Positions 51,947 through 60,395 of a stretch of 64,000 nt of DNA are shown piece after piece. The DNA lies in NCBI GenBank assembly GCA_017428765.1, contig JAFRQF010000027.1:1-64000 (forward strand). Direction: 5' to 3'. A program made the translations under genes and the position numbers. The notes beneath the pieces were generated by a model. The model did not search any database. It saw only the letters and a program-made list of their open reading frames with translations, and was not told the origin of the DNA. The stretch comes from Erysipelotrichaceae bacterium (lineage in GTDB: Bacteria > Bacillota_I > Bacilli_A > Erysipelotrichales > Erysipelotrichaceae). Each line of letters opens with the position of its first letter. The stretch's first letter is position 1.

Positions 51947-52769
51947 CTTCTATCCTCCTTATAAATTCGATCGATGGCTGAATATCTTGCCCGGTGACGC
52001 CTTCCAGGATAAGGACGGCGTCCGGCGTTTCTTTGATGATACGCGGAATGTAATAGTTCCAGTTCATGATGCCCTGGCCGATGCCGCACTGTACGAGTTT
52101 TCCGTCAACGACATTGAAGTCTTTGATGTGGAAGATGCGTACCATGTCTTTGAACAGCTCCATGGAACGATCGAAGATCTTATCGGCATCCATGTAGTTG
52201 TTGATGTTTAAGAAGTTGTAGATGTCGATCGTGACATCACTGATCCCTGTCTCTTGCACAAGATCCGCCAGGTCATCGGGATCATGGATCGTATGGGCAT
52301 AGGCGCCTTCGATGATCGGACGGCAGCGGAAGGCATTTCCGTAATACTTGAGTCCTTTTACCGTATCGACGACCCTGTCGTGGGCTTCCTTTGTATGATT
52401 GTATTCGTTGTACGTCCACTTGTCGCCGTTCGCCGAACCGGTCTCGGAACCTACGACATTGCAGTCAAAGACGCTTGCGGTCTCCATGCACTGCTTGAAG
52501 TATTCGATGCCGTCAAGTCTCTTCTGCTCATCCGGATGGATCATGTTGAAGTAGGCACCGACCATGGCGACTTTGATGTCGTTCTCTTTGAGTTTGTCCG
52601 CCAGGTCCAGAAGGAATTGCGGATCCATTTCAAAACCCTTGAATGCCTTCTTGTAGACCAACTGCAGATAGTCCAGGTCGAAGTTCTTGTAGCTTGAAAC
52701 GAAATCAGTTATCGTTTCAAACGGTGCACCGGGCACATCATGCCCTCTGATTCCTAATTTGATTCTCAT
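51930..52769 (-). CDS. Sugar phosphate isomerase/epimerase-like TIM-barrel protein
   Basis: About 279 residues with the fold of xylose-isomerase-like TIM barrels (AP-endonuclease family 2). Visible family features are LADKLKENDIKVAMVG near residue 60, SETGSANGD near 110 and metal-ligand candidates in IIEGAYAHT (Glu), TIDIYN (Asp) and FHIKDF (His). ATG 52769 was chosen since it overlaps the upstream transporter stop by four bases; a GTG six bases earlier is possible. The substrate is unknown. It may epimerise an unusual pectin-derived sugar or uronate. Confidence 0.8.
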   Translation of the reverse strand: MRIKLGIRGHDVPGAPFETITDFVSSYKNFDLDYLQLVYKKAFKGFEMDPQFLLDLADKLKENDIKVAMVGAYFNMIHPDEQKRLDGIEYFKQCMETASVFDCNVVGSETGSANGDKWTYNEYNHTKEAHDRVVDTVKGLKYYGNAFRCRPIIEGAYAHTIHDPDDLADLVQETGISDVTIDIYNFLNINNYMDADKIFDRSMELFKDMVRIFHIKDFNVVDGKLVQCGIGQGIMNWNYYIPRIIKETPDAVLILEGVTGQDIQPSIEFIRRIEDGSKD

Positions 52770-53761
52770 AAACACCCCGTTGTTTTTAATGTATAGATGA
52801 TGATCAGCAAGCTGATCAAAGAAAATAACGTCGTATACGCCACGATCTCATTAGCCAGATCCTGGTCACCACCCATCTCACTGGCCATGATGGCGGAAGC
52901 TACGGCAGTCGGTGAAGCAAAAGCCGATACCAGGATCGCATACTCCACACTGTCACCGATCTTTAACAGCGCAAATGCCGCCAGAGCCAGAGCCGGAAAG
53001 ATCAGATCCTTCAGTAAGACCACGGAAACCAGCTGCCGGAAGTCCGAAACGCTCTTTTCGATATCGAGGCTTGCCCCGACCAGAAGGAAAGCGAATGGCG
53101 TCGACATCGAAGCCAGATAACCCAATACCTTATACAGGAACGGGATCTGATCTCTGATGAAATAGGACGCTTGCGGAACGGCGAGCCTGAACAGCAGCAC
53201 CATAACACCGCAGACGATAGAGATGATGCAGGGATTACGTATGATCCCGGCAAGCGAACGCTTCATAAGATTTGCATCATCTTTATGGTCTGAATATGTG
53301 CTCAAGGCAATGACCGCAAAGACATTGAATATGGGAATGATGAAGATCGAAGCCAGAGAGATCTCGGAAGCCGTACGTTCGAGCATTCCCGGGTCACTAA
53401 AAAACATGGTCGCCAGCGGAATGCCGATATAGGCGAAGTTGCTGCGGAAAGCTCCCTGGATGATGACGCCTTTCTGTTCCCTTTTCTTCGTGATGAAGTC
53501 AGCGGCCAGAAAGGATAAGGCGATCTCGATGAGGATCGCAAAGACAAGAGAAGTGATGAAGCGATATGGGATCTTCTCAAGATCGGAATCATACAGGTTC
53601 TTGAATAAGGAACAGGACAAAAGCGCATAGAAGCACAGTTTCTTGCCTGTACGTATGAATTCCTGTGTAAAAAAGCCTGTCTTTTTAAACAGATAGCCTA
53701 TGGCCAGTAAAATGGCCATAGGCATAACGATGTTCAATGAGAAAAGAAAATCGCTCATCAC
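52766..53761 (-). CDS. AEC-family (auxin efflux carrier-like) transporter
   Basis: The 331-residue protein has about ten membrane helices in two halves, typical of AEC transporters that move organic acids. LLAIGYLFKKTGFFTQEFIRTGKKLCFY near the start (in parts LLAIGYL and GKKLCFY) and ASPTAVASAIMASEMGGDQDLANEIV near the end are family-like. It lies between kduI and the isomerase-like gene, so it may carry a uronate or a fermentation acid, though the direction is not readable from sequence. Confidence 0.85.
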   Translation of the reverse strand: MMSDFLFSLNIVMPMAILLAIGYLFKKTGFFTQEFIRTGKKLCFYALLSCSLFKNLYDSDLEKIPYRFITSLVFAILIEIALSFLAADFITKKREQKGVIIQGAFRSNFAYIGIPLATMFFSDPGMLERTASEISLASIFIIPIFNVFAVIALSTYSDHKDDANLMKRSLAGIIRNPCIISIVCGVMVLLFRLAVPQASYFIRDQIPFLYKVLGYLASMSTPFAFLLVGASLDIEKSVSDFRQLVSVVLLKDLIFPALALAAFALLKIGDSVEYAILVSAFASPTAVASAIMASEMGGDQDLANEIVAYTTLFSLISLLIIIYTLKTTGCL

Positions 53762-53769
53762 TTTAAGGA

Positions 53770-54600
53770 TTATCTGATGTCGGTCATAGCGACGTTATCC
53801 ATGTCATCGAAGTCCTGGTTTTCGCCGCACATGCCCCAGATAAAGGTATAGTTCTTGGTTGCGCTTGCGCAATGTACGCTCCAGGAAGGAGAAATGACAG
53901 CTTCCTCGTTGCGCATGACGATGTGTCTTGTTTCTGTCGGTTCACCCATGACATGGAAAACGACATCATCTTTGCCAAGTTCGAAATAGAGATAGACTTC
54001 CATACGTCTGTCGTGCGTATGGCAAGGCATCGTGTTCCAGACGGAACCTTCACATAACGTCGTCATTCCCATGACCAGCTGGCAGGATTCGACCTGACCC
54101 GGCAGGATGTAGCGGCGTAAGAAACGATGGTTGCAGCCTTCGGCCGAACCGAGTTCTCTTGTGAAGACATCTTCCGGATGGATCAGGACAGTAGGATATT
54201 CCTTGTGTGCCGGGCAGGAATTGAAATAGAATTTTGCCGGCTCGGCATCATTTACGGATTCCAGACGTATGTCCTTGCATCCTCTGCCGATATAGATCGC
54301 ATCCTTGTAGCGCAATTCATATACTGTGCCATCGACAGTGACTTTTCCAAGTCCGCCGATATTGAAGATGCCCATCTCTCTTCTTTGCAAGAAGTATTCG
54401 GCACGTAATTCATCCCCTGCTTCGATGGTCAGAGCTTTTCCGACCGGCTTGCAGCCGCCGGTGATGATCCTGTCGATGTGGGAATAGACATATTTGATCT
54501 CGTTCTCTTTGAAGAGATCCTGGATCAGGAATTCTTCTCTGAGACGGTCGGTATCATAATGTTTCGCGTCTTTCGGATTGCTTGCAGTTCTAAGTTCCAT
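53770..54600 (-). CDS. kduI: 5-dehydro-4-deoxy-D-glucuronate isomerase
   Basis: KduI isomerises 5-keto-4-deoxyuronate, the product of unsaturated galacturonyl hydrolases, to 2,5-diketo-3-deoxygluconate. The zinc ligands are readable as H194, H196 and E201 (CHTHDRRMEVYLYF) and H243 (WSVHCAS), matching E. coli H196, H198, E203 and H245. At 276 residues it has full length. It sits eight bases before the AEC gene and 12 after uxaA. With GH105 and KduD it forms the unsaturated-uronate branch. Confidence 0.97.
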   Translation of the reverse strand: MELRTASNPKDAKHYDTDRLREEFLIQDLFKENEIKYVYSHIDRIITGGCKPVGKALTIEAGDELRAEYFLQRREMGIFNIGGLGKVTVDGTVYELRYKDAIYIGRGCKDIRLESVNDAEPAKFYFNSCPAHKEYPTVLIHPEDVFTRELGSAEGCNHRFLRRYILPGQVESCQLVMGMTTLCEGSVWNTMPCHTHDRRMEVYLYFELGKDDVVFHVMGEPTETRHIVMRNEEAVISPSWSVHCASATKNYTFIWGMCGENQDFDDMDNVAMTDIR

Positions 54601-54612
54601 ATTTACCCCTTT

Positions 54613-56091
54613 TTATAATGTAACGCCCTGTTTGAAGATCGCCAGATCGTGGTAACCTTCTTCTTCCGCCTTGACCAGTTTGCCGGATGCCGTCTCGATG
54701 ACTAAGTCATAGAGCTTTTCGCCCATCTTCTGAAGATCCATGTCTTCATCATCCACCAGTTCACCGGCGTTGAAATCGATCCAGTTCTTCTTCTTTTCGT
54801 AAAGTCTGCTGTTCGAGGAGATCTTTACCGTCGGAACCGGTGATGCGAATGGCGTGCCTCTGCCCGTCGTGAATAAGACGATCTGTGCGCCGGCCGCCGC
54901 TAAGGCGGTGGAAGCGACCAGGTCATTGCCCGGTGCACTTAACAGATTGAGACCTTTCTTCTTGACGGTATCGCCATATTCCAGAACGTCTCTGACTCTT
55001 GCCGAACCGGACTTCTGAACGCAGCCGTTGGACTTGTCTTCCAGAGTCGAGATGCCGCCCTTCTTGTTGCCCGGAGACGGGTTTTCATAGATCGTCTGGT
55101 GGTTGGAACGGAAGTAGTTCTTGAAGTTGTTGATCAAGGAGACAGTCTTTTCAAAGACTTCCTCATCGATCGCGCGGTTCATCAGACGCTGCTCTGCGCC
55201 GAACATTTCCGGAACTTCAGTCAGGATCGTCGTACCGCCCTTGGCGATCAGGATGTCGGAGAAACGGCCGACCGTCGGGTTGGCAGAAATGCCGCTGAGA
55301 CCGTCGGAACCGCCGCACTTGAGACCGATGATGAGTTTATCGGTCGAAAGCTTTTCTCTCTTGAAGCCCTTGACATACTCGGCAAGCCCTTCCAGTAAGG
55401 ACAGACCGTATTCGACTTCATCTTCGTGTTCCTGACAGATCATGAATTTGACTCTGTCTTCATCATATTCGCCAAGATGTTTCTTGACTTCTTCGATATT
55501 CGAGTTCTCGCAGCCCAGTCCTACGACAAGAACACCGCCGGCATTCGGGTGTCTGATCAGATCCGCGAGGACCTGTCTGGTGTTTTCCTGGTCATCGCCC
55601 ATCTGACTGCAGCCGTACGGATGATTGAAAGCCACGACATCTTCCAGGGAGCCGGAGACGAACTTCTTGGCTTCGGATTCCATCCTCTTGACGATCGAAT
55701 TGACACAGCCGACCGTCGGGATGATCCAGATCTCGTTACGCACACCGGCACTGCCGTCTTTACGAAGATAGCCCATCCAGCAGTCTTCTTCCGCTTTCGG
55801 GTCCTGCGTTTCCACCGGCGTGTAGGTGTATTCATCATCGGCGCCTAAAGACGTCTTGATGTTGTGCGTATGGACGTGATCGCCGCGTCTGATATCCGCT
55901 GTGGCATAACCGATCAGAGTGTCATACTTGATGATCGGATCGCCGCACTTGATATCCGATAAGGCGATCTTGTGCCCCAAGTCGATATCTTCATTCAAGA
56001 TCGTGCCGTCATTCAGTTCAAAGCCGGCATTCAAAGGGACTAACGCAACTGCGACACTGTCGTTTTCGTTGATCCTGATGTATTTTTTCAT
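54613..56091 (-). CDS. uxaA: Altronate dehydratase
   Basis: UxaA dehydrates D-altronate to 2-keto-3-deoxygluconate. The 492 residues include the N-terminal SAF domain (about 1-95, with GDHVHTHN) and the large catalytic domain with NEIWIIPTVGCVN, FNHPYGCSQ and GLKCGGSDGLSGI near 255. Both domains are in one chain, as in E. coli. It overlaps uxaB by four bases and precedes kduI by 12. Confidence 0.97.
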   Translation of the reverse strand: MKKYIRINENDSVAVALVPLNAGFELNDGTILNEDIDLGHKIALSDIKCGDPIIKYDTLIGYATADIRRGDHVHTHNIKTSLGADDEYTYTPVETQDPKAEEDCWMGYLRKDGSAGVRNEIWIIPTVGCVNSIVKRMESEAKKFVSGSLEDVVAFNHPYGCSQMGDDQENTRQVLADLIRHPNAGGVLVVGLGCENSNIEEVKKHLGEYDEDRVKFMICQEHEDEVEYGLSLLEGLAEYVKGFKREKLSTDKLIIGLKCGGSDGLSGISANPTVGRFSDILIAKGGTTILTEVPEMFGAEQRLMNRAIDEEVFEKTVSLINNFKNYFRSNHQTIYENPSPGNKKGGISTLEDKSNGCVQKSGSARVRDVLEYGDTVKKKGLNLLSAPGNDLVASTALAAAGAQIVLFTTGRGTPFASPVPTVKISSNSRLYEKKKNWIDFNAGELVDDEDMDLQKMGEKLYDLVIETASGKLVKAEEEGYHDLAIFKQGVTL

Positions 56092-57563
56092 TTAAGATTC
56101 TCCATTGCCTTGCGTGCGCCGAGCGTACGGATATCTTCGAGATCCTTGGCTACCGCATCGACAAGACCTTCGACCTTGGTCAGATCCTGGCCATGGAACT
56201 GTACATTGGAAAGATACTTTTCCGTAAGTTCTCTTGAAGGCAGCCCGGAGTTCTCTTTGAAGAATTCCATGACTTCCGGATCATCCATGATCTTGTATTC
56301 TTCGCCGTTTCTGCTGCCGATCAAAGCGCCGTCTTTTATCTCAGTGCCCTTATAGAAAGCCAGCAGTGCAGCGATCGAGAAAGTCAGATCCTTTGGCAGC
56401 TTGCCGAATTTTTCGACATAGCCCAGTAAGGAAGGCATGCATCTTGCTCTCCACTTGGAGACGGAGTTCAAAGAGATCGATAATAAGGCATGTTTGATGA
56501 ACGGGTTGTTGAAACGGTCAACGACAGCTGCCGCGAATTCTTCCAGTTCCGCCTTCGGTAAAGTCAGAGTCGGGATGATCTCTTCCTGGATCGTCTCGTT
56601 CATGAAGTTGCGTACGAGTTCATCATCCATGGATTCTTTGACGGTATCATGTCCCATCAGATAGGAGGCAAGAACGAAGGATGTATGTGCACCGTTCAAG
56701 ATCCTGACTTTTCTCTGCTTATATGGTTTCTGGTTGTCGGTGAAGATGATGTTCATGTTCACTTTGCCTTCCAGTGCCTTGTCCAAAGGAAGTTCCTTGG
56801 AGATGTCCACCGGAGATTCGATGACCCATAATGCGAACGGTTCTGCCGTATCGAGCAGATCGTCGTTGTAGCCTAAGCTTGCGCAGATCTCATCTTTTTC
56901 ATCTCTCGGGAAGCCCGGAACGATACGGTCGACCAGTGTGGAAGTGAAGACACAGGCCTTTTCGACCCAGTTCTTGAATCCTTCTTCCAGTTTCCACATG
57001 TCGATGTAGTCCAGGACATATTTCTTCAAGACGATACCGTTGTCATCGATCAGTTCGACCGGCAGCATGATCAGACCCTTGTTCATGTCGCCGCCAAAAG
57101 CTTTGTATCTTTCATATAAGAACTGTGTGAGCTTTGCCGGGAACGTCACATGCAGCTTGTCTTCGAATTTGTCCGTATCATGGAAGACGATACCGGCTTC
57201 CGTCGTGTTGGATACGAAGAATCTGAGTTCTTCTTCTTTGGCAAGAGCCATGTATTCTTCAAAATCATAGAAAACGGTCACTGCCTTATCAATACAGGTG
57301 ATGACTCTTGTCTCAACGTATTTTTCACCGTTGACATTTCCTCTTAACTGCAGTGTATACTGGCAATCCTGACCTTTGAAACGATCGACATTGGAATTCT
57401 CCAAAGATTCGACGATCGCAACCGAGCCGTTGAACAGACCCTTCTCATTTGCCAGATCGAAAAAATAATCAACGAATGCTCTTAAGAAGTTACCTCCGCC
57501 GTACTGAACGACTTTGATCGGCCTTTTCGGGGCTTTCGTCATTTCAAGATTTAAATTATTCAT
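56088..57563 (-). CDS. uxaB: Tagaturonate reductase (altronate oxidoreductase)
   Basis: UxaB reduces tagaturonate to altronate with NADH. The 491-residue protein belongs to the long-chain mannitol dehydrogenase family: VVQYGGGNFLRAFVDYFFD near the N-terminus carries the nucleotide loop (GGGNFLRAF), and KVRILNGAHTSF near 290 is the catalytic-lysine region. It is the first gene of the cluster, with a promoter and GAGGAG ribosome site upstream, and overlaps uxaA by four bases. Confidence 0.96.
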   Translation of the reverse strand: MNNLNLEMTKAPKRPIKVVQYGGGNFLRAFVDYFFDLANEKGLFNGSVAIVESLENSNVDRFKGQDCQYTLQLRGNVNGEKYVETRVITCIDKAVTVFYDFEEYMALAKEEELRFFVSNTTEAGIVFHDTDKFEDKLHVTFPAKLTQFLYERYKAFGGDMNKGLIMLPVELIDDNGIVLKKYVLDYIDMWKLEEGFKNWVEKACVFTSTLVDRIVPGFPRDEKDEICASLGYNDDLLDTAEPFALWVIESPVDISKELPLDKALEGKVNMNIIFTDNQKPYKQRKVRILNGAHTSFVLASYLMGHDTVKESMDDELVRNFMNETIQEEIIPTLTLPKAELEEFAAAVVDRFNNPFIKHALLSISLNSVSKWRARCMPSLLGYVEKFGKLPKDLTFSIAALLAFYKGTEIKDGALIGSRNGEEYKIMDDPEVMEFFKENSGLPSRELTEKYLSNVQFHGQDLTKVEGLVDAVAKDLEDIRTLGARKAMENLK

Positions 57564-57571
57564 ACTAGTCT

Positions 57572-57611
57572 CTCCTCGCTATTATTATAGCTTGAACCGA
57601 TTTTTTTTAAA
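57572..57611 (-). promoter_or_regulatory. Promoter and ribosome site of the uxaB operon
   Basis: On the minus strand TTTAAA (57606-57611) and TATAAT (57584-57589) are 16 bases apart. GAGGAGAG lies just after it, about seven bases before the uxaB ATG. This is the head of the 24-kb cluster. Confidence 0.6.
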
Positions 57612-57622
57612 TGTTTTTCATG

Positions 57623-57628
57623 CATAAT
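57623..57628 (+). promoter_or_regulatory. Possible -10 box of the ParB-like/metallophosphoesterase gene
   Basis: CATAAT lies six bases before GTG 57635 and inside the longer open frame. If used, the message would begin about at the GTG. No ribosome site is present for any of the candidate starts. Confidence 0.35.
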
Positions 57629-57634
57629 ATAGAT

Positions 57635-59017
57635 GTGGAATATTTAACGGAAACTTACGAACAATATCATTATGCCCTGCGCAAAGCCAAGCAGAGCGTG
57701 CGTATGCGAAGAAGACAGGACAAGCCCATCCATCCGGCGGTTCTGGACGACCTGGTCAAAGTCTACAGCTGTTCGAGCGAACGGCTCGGTGAGATCGATG
57801 TGCCGGCCGATCTGATCGTCGGAACCAAGACGGCTGCCAGGACCTCTTCTTTTTCCTATGACTTCATGCCGCTGTTGAAAGACAAGAGCGAATTTGCCGC
57901 AAAATGGCGTGCGGTATGTGCCTATCATCTATCAGAAAGCGGGATCGCCGAAGCGCCGACTGCCTATGAATATCTGGGAAAATTCTATATCGTCGAAGGA
58001 AACAAGAGAGTCTCTGTCTTGCGCTCCTATGGTGCAGTCTTCATCACTCTGGATGTGACAAGGCTCCTTCCGCCGAAGACCGACCGCATGGCGGTGCAGG
58101 CTTACTACCAGTTTCTGGAGTTTCATAAGCTGTCCAAGCTTTACTCCATACAGTTTTCCAGACCGCAGTATTACGGCAGATTCCAGAAAGCCCTAGGTTT
58201 TCAGGAAGATCACGAATGGACCAGGATGGAAAGGATCACCGTGGTGGGCTTCTTCGGAAGACTGCGTTCTCATCTCGACAAATACAAGATCACAGCCAAT
58301 CCGAGCAACTGCATGCTGGCGCTCCTGGAGATCTATGGCTATGAAAGCCTGACGGTGATGTCTGACCAGCAGCTCGACAAAGCCATAAGAGACAATAAGG
58401 TCCGTCTCGATCACGGACACGGCCCATACAAGATCATGACGGTGGCCGATGAAGAAGATCTCGGCTTATATTCCGGTTATGCCAGAACGGAACTCAAGGA
58501 TATCGATTTCCTGATCTCCTGCGGTGACCTTCATGCGGAATATCTGGAATTTCTGGTTACAATGGCCAACAAACCGTTATTCTACATCCATGGCAACCAT
58601 GACTCCCGTTACGAAGAAAAACCGCCGGAAGGCTGCATCTGCATCGATGACGACCTCTATATCCATGACGGCATCCGCATCCTGGGCTTAGGCGGTTCCT
58701 ATCGCTATTCGAATGAAAAATTCCAATACACCGAGGTGCAGATGGAAAGAAGGATACGAAAGCTCAGATGGAAGATCCGGAGGGCCGGCGGTGTGGATAT
58801 CGTCGTCACTCATGCGCCGATCAAAGGCTATGGCGACATGGAGGACTATGCCCACCAGGGCTTTGCGTGCTTCGAGAAGCTGCTCAATGAACTCCATCCG
58901 AAATTCTGGCTCTACGGCCATGTGCATCTCCGATACGATTTTCGTTTAAAACGTATAATTGAACATAAGGAGACGCAGATCATCAACTGCAACACAAAAT
59001 ATGAGATCACCTACTAA
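57635..59017 (+). CDS. ParB-like N-terminal region joined to a calcineurin-like metallophosphoesterase
   Basis: The protein has about 460 residues. The N-terminal 220 contain EYLGKFYIVEGNKRVSVLRSYGA, whose EGNKRVSVL part resembles the ParB/sulfiredoxin-type fold. From about 270 there is a metallophosphoesterase: VADEEDLGLY in place of the usual DxH first motif, SCGDLHAEYLEF, GNHDSRYEE, VVTHAPIKG and GHVHLRYD. The unusual first motif may change metal binding. Candidate starts are ATG 57611, ATG 57620 and GTG 57635; I prefer the last because of the -10 box. It diverges from uxaB, overlaps the GH4 gene by 17 bases and may be linked to uronate use or its control, but the substrate is unknown. Confidence 0.75.
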   Translation: MEYLTETYEQYHYALRKAKQSVRMRRRQDKPIHPAVLDDLVKVYSCSSERLGEIDVPADLIVGTKTAARTSSFSYDFMPLLKDKSEFAAKWRAVCAYHLSESGIAEAPTAYEYLGKFYIVEGNKRVSVLRSYGAVFITLDVTRLLPPKTDRMAVQAYYQFLEFHKLSKLYSIQFSRPQYYGRFQKALGFQEDHEWTRMERITVVGFFGRLRSHLDKYKITANPSNCMLALLEIYGYESLTVMSDQQLDKAIRDNKVRLDHGHGPYKIMTVADEEDLGLYSGYARTELKDIDFLISCGDLHAEYLEFLVTMANKPLFYIHGNHDSRYEEKPPEGCICIDDDLYIHDGIRILGLGGSYRYSNEKFQYTEVQMERRIRKLRWKIRRAGGVDIVVTHAPIKGYGDMEDYAHQGFACFEKLLNELHPKFWLYGHVHLRYDFRLKRIIEHKETQIINCNTKYEITY

Positions 59018-60380
59018 AGACATCAATATCGCCTATATCGGCGGCGGTTCAAGAGGCTGGGCATGGACCTTCATGACCGACCTTTCTCTGGAGAAGGAAC
59101 TGTCCGGAGAAATACGTCTTTACGACATCGATCACAAAGCTTCAAAGATCAACGAAAAGATCGGCAACGATCTTAAGAATGACAGAAGATGCAGATCCAG
59201 TTTCACCTACCGTTCCGTCAATACCTTGAAACAGGCTCTGCACAAGGCGGACTTCGTCGTCATCTCGATCCTGCCGGGGACTTTCGATGAGATGGAATCG
59301 GATGTCCATACGCCGGAAAGATACGGCATCTACCAGTCGGTCGGCGATACGGCCGGGCCGGGCGGTTATATCAGAGCCCTTCGCACCATCCCGATGTTCA
59401 TCGAGATCGCCAACGCCATAAAACAATACGCGCCGGACGCCTGGGTCATCAACTATACCAATCCGATGTCCTTATGTGTCAAGACCTTATATGAGACTTT
59501 CCCTGAGATCAAGGCCTTCGGCTGCTGCCACGAGGTCTTCAACACGCAGGAAGTTCTGGCTTCCATCGTTTCCGATGAACTTAAGATCCCGAACATCAAG
59601 CGTACGGACTTATATACCAATGTCATCGGCATCAACCATTTCACATGGTTCACCAAAGCGTCCTATAAAGATATCGATATCTTCCCGATCTATGAGAAGT
59701 ACATAAAGAAACATTTCAAGGAAGGCTATGAATTCACCTCCGACAACTGGATGAATTCCTACTTCAGCTGTGCCCACAGAGTCAAATTCGATCTCTTCAG
59801 GAAATATCACAATATCGCAGCTGCCGGCGACCGTCATCTGGCCGAATTCATGCCCGGCGATCTCTATCTAAAAGATCCCAAGACCGTCGAAGACTGGAAG
59901 TTCACTCTGACACCGGTCTCCTACCGCAAAAACGATCTTAAAGAAAGGCTGGAACGTTCCAGGCGTTTATTCGAAGGAAAAGAAAAGATCAGGTTAAGAT
60001 CCACCGGCGAAGAAGGCGTACAGCTCATCAAAGCCTTGTGCGGACTCTCTGACAAGGTCTCCAATGTCAATCTGCCTAACTACGCTTTGCAGATAGGAAA
60101 TCTTCCGAAAGACGCGATCGTTGAGACCAACGCCTTATTCACCTATGATGCCGTTTCACCTGTCTATGCCGGAAAGATGCCGGAAGATATCAGAAAGCTC
60201 ACGCTTCCGCATATCAGAAACCACAGCAGGATCTTTGAAGCCGTCATCCGAAAAGACCGCGGGCTCGTTTACGAAGCATTTGAAAACGACCCATTGATCC
60301 ACAGGCGTCTGAATAAACAGCAGATCAAAGAACTGGTCGATGAAATGATCAAAAACACATCAAAATATACAGATCTATAA
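59001..60380 (+). CDS. GH4 alpha-galacturonidase (NAD- and metal-dependent)
   Basis: GH4 enzymes cleave glycosides through an NAD-assisted oxidation-elimination mechanism. The 459 residues begin with an NAD-binding loop IGGGSRGW (13-20), NYTNPMS near 151 and the metal and specificity motif C176-H-E-V179. The CHEV form is known from alpha-galacturonidases such as LplD. This fits the pectin context: it would split galacturonate from short alpha-linked oligomers. ATG 59001 was chosen for its 17-base overlap with the preceding gene, since there is no ribosome site and the longer TTG frame reads through that gene's end. Confidence 0.9.
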   Translation: MRSPTKDINIAYIGGGSRGWAWTFMTDLSLEKELSGEIRLYDIDHKASKINEKIGNDLKNDRRCRSSFTYRSVNTLKQALHKADFVVISILPGTFDEMESDVHTPERYGIYQSVGDTAGPGGYIRALRTIPMFIEIANAIKQYAPDAWVINYTNPMSLCVKTLYETFPEIKAFGCCHEVFNTQEVLASIVSDELKIPNIKRTDLYTNVIGINHFTWFTKASYKDIDIFPIYEKYIKKHFKEGYEFTSDNWMNSYFSCAHRVKFDLFRKYHNIAAAGDRHLAEFMPGDLYLKDPKTVEDWKFTLTPVSYRKNDLKERLERSRRLFEGKEKIRLRSTGEEGVQLIKALCGLSDKVSNVNLPNYALQIGNLPKDAIVETNALFTYDAVSPVYAGKMPEDIRKLTLPHIRNHSRIFEAVIRKDRGLVYEAFENDPLIHRRLNKQQIKELVDEMIKNTSKYTDL

Positions 60381-60395
60381 TGGAGGTATCACACA

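Noticed and set aside
33292..57563. Horizontal-transfer island for the pectin cluster
   Set aside because: No integrase, tRNA, direct repeats or insertion sequences flank it, and base and codon use look like the neighbouring genes by eye.
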